DNA of 64,000 bases, taken from positions 161,127,759 through 161,191,758 of the forward strand of contig CATIUR010000003.1 in NCBI GenBank assembly GCA_949592205.1. The letters are read 5' to 3'. The notes under the pieces are model-generated. The model saw only the letters and a list, made by a program, of their open reading frames with translations, was not told the origin of the DNA and made no database searches. Positions 12,293-24,450 of this stretch are shown piece after piece. The first letter of the stretch is position 1. Every line of letters begins with the position of its first letter. This DNA is from Helichrysum umbraculigerum (taxonomy: Eukaryota > Streptophyta > Magnoliopsida > Asterales > Asteraceae). Both the position numbers and the translations under genes were made by a program.

Positions 12293-12623
12293 TATAAACG
12301 AAACTTATTTGGCTTTTAGGTCAACGTTTTACAATGAACTTGGTTTATCCACTTATTAAACATAAAAACCTGTGAATTCACTCAACAACCATGTTGACTT
12401 TTTACTATGTTTTTCAGGGAATTAGCTGCGCATATAAGACTGCATGCATATGGAACTAGGAGACCCACGACAAAATAGGATGACATCTTAACTACTGTTC
12501 AGCAATAATCATACGCTCTGATGCATGAATGTCCAATGTTGACGTCGGCGCCCCCGCTCGATCTAATGCTTCCGCAATCATCTGATAAACTGTAATTAAC
12601 GAATTTGGGGGTACGACAGATTT

Positions 12624-13584
12624 GTCCAAGGGTTTTCTTTTAAATAGATAGACAGATAGATAGATGGGAAAGAAAGAAGAAACTGGAACTTGTTTTTATT
12701 TACTTATTTTCACTTTGCTCCTTCTTCTATCTTCACTTAACACCTATAATCCTTCTAACTAAATGAATCTAACATCACAAATCCTACTAACTTATCTCTT
12801 AAATATAATTTACATTTTTAACTCATTGTACATTTAATATACATATACATATATTTTATAACTTAGACAATAAAACGTATATATAAAAAAAATTTTAACT
12901 TACGAATTTAGGGGCGTTACAATGGTGCTATTTGAATTTTAAAACTGGGTGAGGCGGGCAGGTTTAGGTAACGAGCTATACAGATTAATTTTTTATATGG
13001 GTTTACACTGGTTTGGTTGACCTGCAACATCTTTCGTTCAACTTTTTCACTAAAATACGGAGTAATTAGCTTGTCAAGTATGATCACAAAAAATGTATTA
13101 TTTCAATAGTAATACTTTCATTGACAAAATGATTTATGAGGTTTAACGTGATAAAATACACTTTGAACTCGTTCAACGCGTTTCCTTTTAAGCATTTTTA
13201 TTTACCTTTTGTTTTTTCCCTAGGGATAAGAATTTTAATTCTCTATTTAATAAAGAAGTTACAATAACACCTTCTTCTTTTACTATAACTTCTTTACTTT
13301 TATTATTTATCAATTAAATCTATTAATAAAAAATATATAAAAATCTGTTTCTAAAATAAACTTGAAAAATTCAGAAAAAAAAAATGTTATTTTCGTATAA
13401 AGTTTCAACCACCCCCTTCAATTTTCAACTGTTAGTAAAGTACTACCTCTCTTCAGATTCAACAACGGGGGTTTTCTCGATGAGACATTAACACAAACAC
13501 TTGCAAGGCACACACCCGAGACCTCACTCCAATCTACAAACTTCAACAACCTTCTTCTTCGAATCAAATACAAATACAAATTCA
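12624..13584. other. Upstream region of the cyclophilin gene
   Basis: Holds a short GATA-type simple repeat (12647-12664), a piece ending GGGGCGTTACA at 12921 that looks like the 3' tip of another Ty3-type LTR, and a degenerate GGGTGAGGCGGGCAGG segment (about 12948-13200) resembling the left end of the intronic MITE family. The 5' UTR and promoter of the gene starting at 13585 must lie at the right end. I cannot single out a TATA box with confidence. Confidence 0.4.
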
Positions 13585-16500
13585 ATGTCATCGATATACG
13601 TATCTGAACCTCCTACAAAGGGTAAGGTTATATTACACACAAATTACGGTCCACTTGATATTGAACTCTGGCCAAAAGAAGCACCTAAAGCCGTGCGAAA
13701 TTTCGTTCAGTTATGCGTTGATGGTTACTATGATGGCACCATTTTTCATCGAATTATCAAATCTTTTATGGTTCAAGGTGGTGATCCCACTGGTACTGGC
13801 ACAGGTAATGTATACATACACAATTATTCGTTAATCACGTATATATATCTTGTGCTTCTACCGATTATTGTAGCTAAGTTATATGTATAGATTTAGTTTT
13901 TGAAACCCTATTAGCAATTGAGCATTATAATAAACACTGTGTTTGTTGCAGCTTTAGCCACCTAGTGATAATTACGCCTGTTATAGTGATAACCCTTTTA
14001 ATCTATGATTTTGGATACTTGATGAATAAACTAACTTATACAGATCCAATGCTCTCGTTCTTGGTTTGACTACTTTAAATACCTACTAGTTAACTACTCA
14101 AATTGTGTTCCATTGGTGTTTTTATCTCTTGAAGATGCGTAGTTCTTCATGTTAATCAGTAAGCTTACACTATTGGGTAACTCTGTCTTATATCAATCCC
14201 GCCTATATATGTTTGCGAATGAGATAATTACCAAATAAAAATGAGTTTATTTGCAGTCTGATACTCAAGACTAACAAACCAAACAATAGTTCTTTAGGTA
14301 TAATACCGAAACCCAATGTATAAATCATGCCCACAGTTGTTCCTAACTGCAAGATGAAAACCAAATGCCACCTTACATTTAACCAACTCAGAGGGGTTTA
14401 TACCCTTCTTGTTGTGTTATCGAGTCTAATCGTAATACATTGCCCAACATTTCTGAAGCGCACTATGCCTGCAGGAATTCGAGGACACGAGTGCCTTGTA
14501 TATTGATATTTCAGCCCAGATCCCTACTTATCAATCGATCCCTTGTAATTCTAGAACCCTATGTAAGATTAATAATATTGAGCCATTAAATCAATCCCGA
14601 ACCGAACCACATACTCCATGTATTCTCGTTTTGTGCGTGTTTGTGAGTGTGTTACTTTCTGTAGCCATCTTTTCCTATTACATGTGTGTGATTGTGTATC
14701 CATTTGGGTGCGAATCTTTCATATTTCAAATAATGTTATACGTAAATGCTTGTAGTATGGATATATGCATAACAACATATTACATGGTCGTGCTAATTCC
14801 ATTTTCTAATCAATCTTGCTTTTTAATTCAGGTGGTGAAAGTATATATGGAGGGACATTTGGTGATGAGTTCCATTCACGTTTAAGATTCAGCCATAGGG
14901 GTATAGTCGCATGTGCAAATTCTAATGCACCAAATACAAACGGAAGCCAGTTCTTTATAACCTTAGATCGTTGTGATTGGCTAGACAAAAAGCATACCAT
15001 ATTTGGCAAGGTAACTACATGCTCACGGATGAAGTATTACCGCCTACCTCTTTTGATACTGATGTATTTTATTTGGTTTATAGGTCACTGGAGATTCATT
15101 ATATAATTTGTTAACTTTGGGTGATATTGAGACCGATAAAGATGACCGACCAATTGATGCTACTCCAAAAATACTTTCTATTGAGGTATTATGTATATTT
15201 TATTTTCATTTTTCATTTGCCATCTCAGTCGAAAAATCTAGAGGTTGCTAGTCTGAGTTTTGACCCATTTACTTATGAACAGTTTGATTCAGGTTTTGCT
15301 TTCTCTTTAATTGGTAAATAAAAAAGTTCAGCTAGAAAGGAAACGGGTTAATTAGTTCGAACGCGTCCATCGGATTGAAAGTTACCGAAGTGTATATCTA
15401 TTGTAGATAACCTAACCTAAGCCTATTTTTTAAAAAATTTAGATTACTATTGTAATAATATTTTCTTTCAATCATATTTAACACATATGACATATTAAAA
15501 AGTTATGAACTTGGACTTAGGTTGTTTCAGGTAAACCTAACCCGTGCAAATATGACCCGATGTGGCCCTGACCCGGTGGGCCCAGCCGTTATACCACCTC
15601 TTGGAAAAAATTATGAATGGTCACGTGTTTGTATAACACTAGAATTCTGTTTTATAATCATACATGAAATTTTCCTCATTCATAATCTCTAGTGATTTAA
15701 TAATAATCTTTGTATCTCACATAGATTTTATTTATATTGCTACCCTGATCGATGATCCTTTTCGAAACTTCAGATGCTATGGAACCCATTTGATGATGTT
15801 TTTCCAAGAGCTGCACCTGCTAAATCTTTGCCATCAACCATAGAAACTGGCAACAAAGATACAAAAAAGAAGGCAACAAAGTAATACATTTATCCTGCCC
15901 TTTGAAGTGTTTAACAATACTAAGATTAGATGGTGCTTATCTGTTACATTGTCATAAATTAGCTTCCTTTTTTTTTGCTTGATTTTTACAGAAAGTTGAA
16001 CTTGCTATCATTTGGAGAAGAAGCGCAAGAAGAGGAGAAAGAACTCGCAACTGTCAAGACCAAGATTAAAAGTAGTCATGATGTACTGAATGATCCTCGT
16101 CTCCTGAAAGAAGAAAATGCAAAAGATAAATCAGTAAGTTTTGACATTTTTTGTTCTTCAATCTGCAAATAAACACAATCAATCGCTCCACCAAAATGTC
16201 TCTTAAGAGGAAACGTGCATACATTGGTGATGCCTTTGGATTAGATAATGGCTACAATATGATATGATTAGACCAAGGTCCTAGGCACTTCAAGAAAGCG
16301 ATTGTTATTTGTTAGGGTTATGGTCATGCGTAAGACTTTGGGTTTCTAGTTGTGTTTTGGGTTTTCAATATATTCCAAAACATAGATTTAGTTTGGTATA
16401 AAACTGTATAGGTCTACCTTTTATTTTCGAGGCATGTCTCGGGATATAGGAGCTTTTGATTTGTCTTAGCCCCAAACCCCCCCCCCCCCCCCCCCCCCCC

Positions 16501-19500
16501 CCTCTCCAAAGAGTGCCATTTCATCGATATCAGAGGTGGTTAGAGATCATATTAACTGATGATGACTATAGGAAAACTCTATCTAGTGAAAGCTGAATAT
16601 TAACTGCACTTTCATTAATGATCAATGCTCGAAAGACCGTGAGATTACTTATGGGTATGTTTACAGTTGATGATTAAACAGGTTTTGATTAATATGACCT
16701 TTACTGTCGCAGAATCCAGCCGAAGATAAAGCAAGAAGAGATTTGCAAATGAGTGTTAGAGGAGTTTTAAGCTCCAAGAAGGAAGAGTTACCTAAGGAAT
16801 CTGATGCTGATTCCGCAGGTGACAGCGATGGTGACGAGGCAAACTTTGATGCACGAATGCGTCAACAGATACTTAGAAGGAAGAAGGAACTTGGGGACAT
16901 GCCATCCAAGCAAAAAGTGCACAAAGGTAATTTAAACATACAAGTGAACTTGGTTTATTGTAATTAAATGCGCTTTATAATGTGTTCTATTTTCCGTATT
17001 GTTTCTTTGTAATTTCTAACTGCTTGATATTACTGATGCATATTCAGAGAGTTCAATACCTAGGACTCGTGACAAGTCTCCGCCAAGGTATCATCTAAAT
17101 TAAGCAACTTTATTAGAATAGTTCTGAATGACATTTAAACTAATTTATTTTCATCACTACTATTTATATGAATTGAGGTGGCAAAATGGCCGGCTTAAGC
17201 AGGTTGGGCTAATGGGTCTGAATGTGTAGCTTTTTGTATGGTTTTGGTGCTTGAGCCAAAACACTCTTGTCCAAAACATTATGTACCTTTACCATAATAA
17301 TCTTAGTGTGTAATATATTTTTTGCATAAAGTAGTTTAGGAGGTTATATGCATCAAAGATGCACTGTGGGTGACTTTCAACCTATTTGCCTTGTTTGACT
17401 CATTAAGCGCCTACTTTCAAACCGATTTTTTTCCCCGGCCCATTTGACCCAATAGAGATAAAACATAATCCCAATCAACCCATTCATAAATAATTCGGTC
17501 ATAATTGCGACCTCTATATTTGGTAACTTCAAAGTGCTTTTCATGTCTGTACGTTGTATCTGCTTTATGCTTTCCTTCATCTTAGGATATTGTATTCTTC
17601 TTTCCCCTATTAAAAGGTCAAAAGCTGAAAGCCATGATGATCGACCTAAAGTGGATAAGTTGTCTTTGAAGAAAAAAGGAATTGGATCAGAAGTGAGAGC
17701 CGAACGTATGGCCAATGCTGTTGCAGACTTGCAGCTTTTGAATGAACATGAAAGAGAAAGACAGTTACAGAAGCAAAAGAAACGCAGACGTCAAGGAAAG
17801 GAAGAAGATGTATGTCATGCCATGCCACTCCAATATGACCCTCTTTATGTTATTTTTTATTTATACCTGCATTATAGGGCTGTGTTGCCTAACAAAACAA
17901 GTGCAATAGCTTGGTACAGTGCTTTCGACGACGGTGTTAAAATTTATGTTTTCAAATTTTTTATCTGATTTATGTGTCAAAAAGTTCGTTATCAGCCAAC
18001 AGAAGTCGCAAGAATCAGTTGATCTTTGGATAAACAGGTTCTTGGTATCTGGTTATATAATCAGTTTTCAATTATAAGTTTCATATGCAGCAACAAAACT
18101 GATTATCTTGAGGATATAATTACCTATCCTCATTTTTTTTTTACTTGATTTTAAAGATTTTGAAGGCAAGTTTGTTACAAAATGTTTGTTTCGGTCATGT
18201 TATCTATTAAGTCTCTAAATTTTCAACTTTTATCAAACACAGTTTCCAATAATTCTCTTAAGTCGCCTTCCATTAGAGTTAATTTTCTGTTTCTAATCAT
18301 TCTCAATACACACATCTAAACACTGACCAAGTACATCCTTACGCTATAAGATGTATTGTGATTACTATCTCAGCTGGTATCATACTAGAGTGCAGAAGGG
18401 TGGCATTCTCTTAGAAGTAGAGATGGCTTTGCTGATATTCTCAAATATGATTGCGCTTGTCTTTTGCATGTAGGTGCTAGCCAAACTGGAAAAGTTCAAA
18501 ACAACGATGTTCACCCAACCTGCATCATCTAATGGTGAATCCAAGGGTAAAAATGAAGATCTGTCGGATTGGAATAAAGTCAGCTTGAAGTTTGCGCCTG
18601 ACAAGGTAAAACATTTTCCCCGGAGAGACTAAAATGTACGGGTCGGGAAGGTTGGGTAGTGGGTTGAAGTTGTACATTCGTATTCGGGGTCAAAACTGAA
18701 CTGGGCAGGACTGGACAGGTTGGGTTGACCTCCGAACAATTCTTGCCTTTTTCTTTTCTTTTTTTGAGTTTGTCTAAATAGTCAATGACTCCGTGCGTTA
18801 AAAAAGATTACAAAAGCTAGTCTTACAATAATACTCACTTTTAGAAAGGTGATTTAGGAGGTTTCATGTGTGACTACGGGGATCATTTGACTCATTATCA
18901 TTTTAGCTGATTTTAACCATCACCCGGTAATGTACATTACTGAAGTCGGCTTATTTACCTATAGGTGGATTGAAATTTCTACTGCTAATATTTCTTTTCT
19001 TTTATTTTATTCCTGAATATTTTGGTTCCTTGTTATATGCTTTGGCTCAATTGAACTTGGTGGACTGTGCTCACGCTGTTAGTGAATAAACCGAGCTATC
19101 GAGACATACTTGAAACTAGGTTACTTAATCTACAGGTCAAAATGTAAAATATTAAAATATATTTACACTGCATCAACTGTACTAGACTACTAGTCTTACA
19201 AAAAAAGAAGAAAAAAAAACCCAATATGTTGCACCTAGTATTCTAGTAGGTAAGAGGATCTTGATCATGTATGGTTGAGTGACGTGTATTTGTTCAACTG
19301 TACTATATTTCCGGTAATCGTATTATTGATGCATTATTTTTTTTTTCTTTTTTTATATTTTATGCAGGGTAGTATGTCACGCCGGAATGATCCAAATGAT
19401 TATGTGGTACTCGATCCTCTTTTGGAGAAAGGAAAAGAAAAATTCAACAAGATGCAAGCAAAGCAGAAGAAACGAGAACGAGAATGGGCTGGCAGATCTC

Positions 19501-19508
19501 TTACTTGA
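13585..19508 (+). CDS. CYP57: CYP57/CWC27-type cyclophilin (peptidyl-prolyl isomerase), ten exons, 489 aa
   Basis: This is a nuclear spliceosome-associated cyclophilin of the Arabidopsis CYP57 / CWC27 group. CDS: join(13585-13804, 14832-15010, 15084-15185, 15774-15880, 15992-16133, 16713-16926, 17048-17087, 17617-17809, 18474-18605, 19368-19508). All introns are GT-AG and the phases close to exactly 490 codons. The first ~165 residues are the cyclophilin domain, with FHRIIKSFMVQGGDPTGTGT, NTNGSQFFITLDRCDWLDKK and HTIFGKVTGDS. The rest is charged and coiled, with the family blocks KKLNLLSFGEEAQEEEKELA, IKSSHDVLNDPRLLKE, KLSLKKKGIGSE, LSDWNKVSLKFAPDK and a C-terminus KQKKREREWAGRSLT. Length is close to the Arabidopsis protein (about 500 aa). 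The start MSSIYVSEPPTKGKV is the family start. Introns 7 and 9 contain MITE-like sequence and intron 5 a C26 tract. No disabling change was seen. Confidence 0.95.
16477..16502 (+). repeat. C26 homopolymer in intron 5 of the cyclophilin gene
   Basis: Twenty-six consecutive C residues in a strongly AT-rich intron. G on the opposite (template) strand could form G-quadruplexes. Exact length should be treated cautiously because homopolymers are error-prone in sequencing. Confidence 0.85.
17173..17516. mobile_element. MITE of the GAGGTGGCAAAATGG family in cyclophilin intron 7
   Basis: The left end TTGAGGTGGCAAAATGGCC pairs with the right end GGTCATAATTGCGACCTCTA as an imperfect inverted repeat beginning TAGAGGT(G/C)GCAA, a form seen in hAT-type elements. 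It contains TTTAGGAGGTTATATGCATC, which recurs in related copies at 18605-18960 and 28000-28265. No clear 8-bp duplication remains, so it is old. Superfamily assignment is inference. Confidence 0.6.
18606..18960. mobile_element. Degenerate copy of the same MITE family in cyclophilin intron 9
   Basis: It shares the GGGTCGGG..GGTTGGGT left part and the internal GATTTAGGAGGTTTCATGTG segment with the copies at 17173-17516 and 28000-28265. The terminal repeats are eroded, so the borders are approximate. Confidence 0.4.
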
Positions 19509-20606
19509 TTAGTTGATTACATCTTCCTTGTCAACCCGTTAACTTTTGGTCCATATAAGTTTTAGCAGTTCAAGTAGCTGTGTGATTATACTTATGGTCA
19601 CAGTTTGTCAGGTCATGGGTAGGTTATAATGATCATATAATTGCAAATTGATACTGTTGTAAATCTCTCTCTTAGAAATCTAGTACCCTTTTAAGGGTTT
19701 GGAGTCCTCTGTTTTTTTACCATCCTTACAACTTAGTTCCAGAACTTGTTGTATAAGAAATCTATGGTCCCTGATCCTAGAGTGTGAAAATTGCGACATT
19801 CCTTCAGAAATGGAGGAGCCGAACCCAAACAAGACTAGTATCGCCAATATTGTCTCGCTGGATGTTGATGCCTGATGGGGGAAGAAAGTAGAAACTTATT
19901 GTTATAACCTTTTCTCAACATTTTTTTATGTCTTACATCAGGCGTTGAGTTACATAAATAACTTAGATACATGTCATCTTTGGTAAACTTTCCGGTTTAA
20001 ACAATTTCAGAATATATAATTTTTTGGTTTGTAAGAAAAATATAAGTCGTCCTGAAAAGCTTATAACTTGAAATAAAGGATGCTATCTTCTAAAAATAAA
20101 ACTTCTTAATGATCCTTATGGACCTTAACCAAAGAAGGTAAATTTATTTTGAATCGTAGGGTCGAAAGCTATAATTTTGGAATACATTGGGGACTAAAAA
20201 AGAAAGTAAAAAACGGTGGGGGAAACCGCGTTGAAATTGTGGGATTCGCAGGTGGAAAAACTGCAAATCCAGCATTAAGGTCGGTGTCGGTCCAACCTAG
20301 AATCTGTAGACCCGGTCCAACATAACTGCCGCCGCAAATAAATGCGCCCATTCCAATGTTATTTGCTTTCTAGGATGTTTTTTTTTTGTGTGTGAACCAT
20401 TTTGATAATTCTAATGTCGACTAAAATGGTTATCCTTTATACGACTATGAATGTAAAATGTAAGTCCTTAATTATTTTAGTAATATATTATTTCTAAAGA
20501 ATAATTATTTGATTATACGACATACATAACATGATGATGATATACATGTCGAATAGTCTACGGTCACATGGCATGGTATAAGGACATTCAACAATTGATC
20601 AATCAT

Positions 20607-20647
<41 letters not shown>

Positions 20648-22929
20648 GTTGTATAGTTGAGTAATAATTTAATTATTTGACAATCATATATATTAATTTA
20701 AATCACATAAGTTACACAAGTCTAATTGAAAATAATCCTAATAACAGCATGAACAACTTGCAAGCAAATTTAGTCATTTTTTAGCATAGAAAACATGAGA
20801 ACGTTTTGTTTGTAGTAGATGTTTAATCTGTCTGCTAGTCAAAATTGTTGTTTTCACAAACGTACTCTTTGAAGGGCTTATATGATCACGTGAATATCGT
20901 TAGTAACATGTTAAAACAATAAAATAAAGGAATTAAACTATCAAAGGACATTTGATCTAGGGATATAAAATAAGCCTATTAAAAATGAGGTTGTGAGTTC
21001 AAGTCTCACTTGAAAGTTGAAACGGTGAATGTATATATTTAGGGTGATTGTATACAACATACATGTTAGATTATAGTTTCAAATGTCATTTGATCTAGCA
21101 AATGGATGGATCGGTTAGTAAATCCGAATTGATTGTCAGAAAATCATATCCAAATCTGTCCGAACTAATTCTAAATCCGAACCGATCCATCCAAAGATTA
21201 GTATTACTAAGTTTGATTAGTACAGCTACAATTTATCAAGTTTTTCACAAATACAGTACTTTGTGACATTATCTATAACATTTACACAAATAATTCTTTC
21301 TTATTTGGTTTTTTGAAGATAATCCGTTTTGACTTTTAATAATCAAAACCAATCCGTGATCCAAAATAATAATTTTGGATCTAAAAATCCGATTTATTCA
21401 ATTGGATAATCTAATTTTATCCGAACTTTGAATAGCCCTAGGATTAATGGTGTATTAATTACTGCGTGTTTGTTCATCGTTATTCGTTAAATTGACCTAC
21501 TTTAGCTCATAACCTTATTGTGTTGCCTTTTATTATAGGAGTAGCTAGCAATTTACTCTTTTTTAGACACATGGTCAATAAAGTATCGAAATTATATTTA
21601 GTCAAATGGTACACATACCATAAAAAGTGATACATAAATGACATTTTTGATTTTTGACTCATGGAATTATACGGAGTATTACCTTTTTATATCTTTTGAA
21701 ACAGTAAATGTTAATTACAATAAGAAAGTTATTACGGAGTATATATTACTCCGTAACAAACTTATCTAATTGGTCCAAACATGATATCCCACAAGGCCAC
21801 AAAAGCAATTTAAGTTTCAGGACGATTCAATTATATACCGTTATACACCACAAACTGTATTTTTCGAGTATATAGTTATATAAAATCAAAGTAAATAATA
21901 ATAATAATCAAATATTGAGTGAAACCTAAATCATTTCAAGATGGATCAGAATAAATTTATATTTTCGTGCCATTCATTAACCTCTAAACTAAAAGAAAAT
22001 ATATTAAAAGGTATTAAGGTAAAATAAAAACAGTTTGTTGTTCAGTATCTTACTTATCAAGAAAATAAGTTGTTTGTTTGACTAGAACCAAAAAAGGTCA
22101 AAAGTAAATCAATTAAATATTGACTAACGTAAACCAGTTAACTTTATTTCCAACAAACCAGTTCGAATACAAGTCATAAAATACATAAGTTGAATATTTC
22201 TCCTACATTAATATTTTTAATAACCAATATTTACAAAAGGAATAATAAAAATAGTTTCTCAATCAATAAAAATGATAAATAAATAAAAAGTAGTCTATCT
22301 ATCTTAGGTAAAATGTACGTCTATCTACAACTTACCTCCTCTGTACTTTGCTATCGACGAAATTATATATTGCTATTGCATAAGAAATGTAGACGTAATA
22401 AACTACATGTAGCATTGTTTTCCAACACAAGTATAGAATAGATACAAACAAACAAATTATATTTTACGAAAAAGGAAAACATTAAAAAACACTTTTTATT
22501 ACAACTCTCTTTGATAAATTAAATAAATAAAACTCAAAATAAATAAATAAATAATAAATACAAGAAGTCAAAACCAATCCAAAGTATCCAACCGCGTTCT
22601 CACACCGCCATACAACAAACACATCCTTCGAATCTTCCCATTTTTCAATCGCGTGTTCACACTTCAAACTCATCTTAATCCAGATTACTTATTGTTTCTT
22701 TTCCATTTCACACCTTACCTTATATTTTTATTAATAAATTCAAAAAAAAAAGTTATTTATTATTTAATATATACCTATCTATATATATATTAACCCCATC
22801 ATATCACCATCTTCAATCTTTCATATTTCTCGTGTTCACATCTCTTTCACGCATTTCGTCAAACACTTTACCTCCATTCCGCCTTTCCCCTATATTCTTC
22901 ATCTATTTTCTTCATATATTTATATTTAT
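19509..22929. other. Intergenic region between cyclophilin and Harbinger-derived genes
   Basis: It contains the 3' flank of the cyclophilin gene, an (AT)16 microsatellite (20609-20640), an inverted pair ATGGATGGATCGGTT / AACCGATCCATCC (about 21102-21195) and a palindromic TTACGGAGTATA..TACTCCGTAA (21733-21757). The right 300 bp (22600-22929) is pyrimidine-rich with an AT-rich TATA-like run (22777-22792), a plausible promoter for the next gene. No further gene was seen. Confidence 0.5.
20609..20640. repeat. (AT)16 microsatellite
   Basis: Uninterrupted AT dinucleotide run in intergenic DNA. Confidence 0.95.
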
Positions 22930-24450
22930 ATGAAATCTGACGAGCAAGAGGATTATTCGTATTACTATACTTTACTTCTTCAACAAACAGTCGATCAAAT
23001 GAACGATAAAAAATCAACCGCCATTGAAGATGAAGAGGAGCAACAAGATGTGAAAACAAAAGGTTTAAAAGAGATTCTAACATCTTTGATTCTGATTGAA
23101 GAACAGGAGAAAACGGAAAAACAGAATTTTGACCAAGCTCAACAACAAGATAAGTTCATGATTCAAGAAAACCACAAGAAGAAAACTAAAGTCATGTTGG
23201 ATTATCATAACGAGTTGCAAGAAATTGATCACGTGTTAGATCAAACACATCACGTGCGTAAACGTAAGTCACGTGCTGCTACTAATGCTGCTGTTGTTGC
23301 AGCAGCAGCAGCTTCTGTTGTATCACCTGATCCTGATAACAATCAAGCTTCCAATAATACCGGTACAGCTGGCACGGGTGGCCCGCAGAGAAGATTGTGG
23401 GTGAAAACTAGATCAACTGATTGGTGGGATAAATGTAATAGTCCTGAATTTCCGGAGGAAGAATTTAAAAAAGCATTTAGGATGGGGAAAGATACATTTG
23501 AGATGATTTGTAACGAACTTACTTCGGTTGTTGCTAAAGAAAATACGATGTTACGAGACGCGGTGCCCGTACGACAACGGGTTGCGGTTTGTATATGGCG
23601 GTTAGCGACGGGTGAGCCGCTGCGGCTCGTGTCGAGACGGTTCGGGTTGGGCATTTCAACGTGTCACAAGCTCGTGCTTGAAGTTTGTTCTGCTATAAGG
23701 AATGTGTTAATGCCAAAGTACTTACAATGGCCCGACGATGAATCGGTTAGGATGATTAAAGAGGAATTCGGATCGGTTTCAGGGATACCAAATGTGATTG
23801 GGTCGATGTATACGACGCACATTCCGATTATAGCACCTAAGATCAGCGTTGCAGCGTACTTTAATAAACGACATACGGAGCGAAATCAGAAGACGAGTTA
23901 CTCGATAACGGTTCAAGGTGTGGTTGACCCGCGTGGGGTGTTTACGGATGTCTGTATTGGATGGCCCGGTTCGATGCCCGATGATCAAGTTTTGGAAAAA
24001 TCAGCACTTTATCAAAGGGCTAATAATGGGCTTTTGAAAGATGTTTGGGTTGTGGGTAGTTCAGGGTACCCTTTAATGGATTGGGTACTTGTGCCTTATA
24101 CACAGCCTCATTTGACATGGACCCAACACGCTTTCAATGAAAAGATCGGTGAGATTCAACGGGTTGCTAAAGATTCGTTTGCGAGATTGAAAGGAAGGTG
24201 GTCATGTTTACAGAAACGAACGGAAGTAAAGCTTCAAGATTTGCCAGTTGTGTTGGGAGCTTGTTGTGTTTTGCATAATATATGTGAAATGAGGAATGAA
24301 GAAATCGAGCCCGAATTGATGATTGAGCTTATGGATGATGAAATGGTGCCTGAAATTGGGTTGAGATCAGCGGTTGCTATGAAGGCGAGAGATTCGATTG
24401 CTCATAATCTTTTGCATCATAATCATGCTGGTACTTCTTTCTTGTCATGA
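22930..24450 (+). CDS. Harbinger-transposase-derived protein (ALP1-like / HARBI1-like), 506 aa, intronless
   Basis: The C-terminal two thirds is a DDE_Tnp_4 (PIF/Harbinger) nuclease fold: RRLWVKTRSTDWWDKCNSPE (about 154-173), VRQRVAVCIWRLATGEPLRL (215-234), GIPNVIGSMYTTHIPI (285-300), SYSITVQGVVDPRGVFTDVC (323-342), FARLKGRWSCLQKRTEVKLQ and a GACCVLHNICEM end. The first aspartate of the usual DGTH motif is Tyr (MYTTH), the second, GDSGYPL, is GSSGYPL, and the glutamate of ERAFGxLK is Lys (AKDSFARLK). All three catalytic acids therefore seem lost. The N-terminal ~150 residues are acidic, Gln-rich and Ala-rich, with a basic KKKTK and RKRKS patch that could localise it to the nucleus. No terminal inverted repeats flank it. 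It matches plant domesticated Harbinger genes (Arabidopsis At5g12010/At4g29780 type, related to ALP1); cellular role is not established here. Confidence 0.93.
   Translation: MKSDEQEDYSYYYTLLLQQTVDQMNDKKSTAIEDEEEQQDVKTKGLKEILTSLILIEEQEKTEKQNFDQAQQQDKFMIQENHKKKTKVMLDYHNELQEIDHVLDQTHHVRKRKSRAATNAAVVAAAAASVVSPDPDNNQASNNTGTAGTGGPQRRLWVKTRSTDWWDKCNSPEFPEEEFKKAFRMGKDTFEMICNELTSVVAKENTMLRDAVPVRQRVAVCIWRLATGEPLRLVSRRFGLGISTCHKLVLEVCSAIRNVLMPKYLQWPDDESVRMIKEEFGSVSGIPNVIGSMYTTHIPIIAPKISVAAYFNKRHTERNQKTSYSITVQGVVDPRGVFTDVCIGWPGSMPDDQVLEKSALYQRANNGLLKDVWVVGSSGYPLMDWVLVPYTQPHLTWTQHAFNEKIGEIQRVAKDSFARLKGRWSCLQKRTEVKLQDLPVVLGACCVLHNICEMRNEEIEPELMIELMDDEMVPEIGLRSAVAMKARDSIAHNLLHHNHAGTSFLS

Larger units (their letters stand above)
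7281..12618 (+). mobile_element. Solo LTR of a Ty3/gypsy-type retrotransposon (element X), interrupted
   Basis: The sequence begins TGTAACACCCCGCAA and ends GAATTTGGGGGTACGACA, a TG...CA LTR. GATTT flanks it directly on both sides (7276-7280 and 12619-12623), a perfect 5-bp target duplication. No primer-binding site, gag or pol lies between the duplications, so it is a solo LTR left by LTR-LTR recombination. Without the nested insertion (7545-9617 plus its duplicated 5 bp) it is about 3.26 kb. The orientation is inferred from the TGTAACACCCC start used by the other LTRs here. Open frames near 9900-10350 lie within it and are not genes. The LTR carries two tandem repeat blocks in its 3' half. 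Confidence 0.85.

Noticed and set aside
20985..21020. Second SINE (GAGTTCAAGTCTCAC resembles a B box)
   Set aside because: No A box at the right distance and no clear ends.
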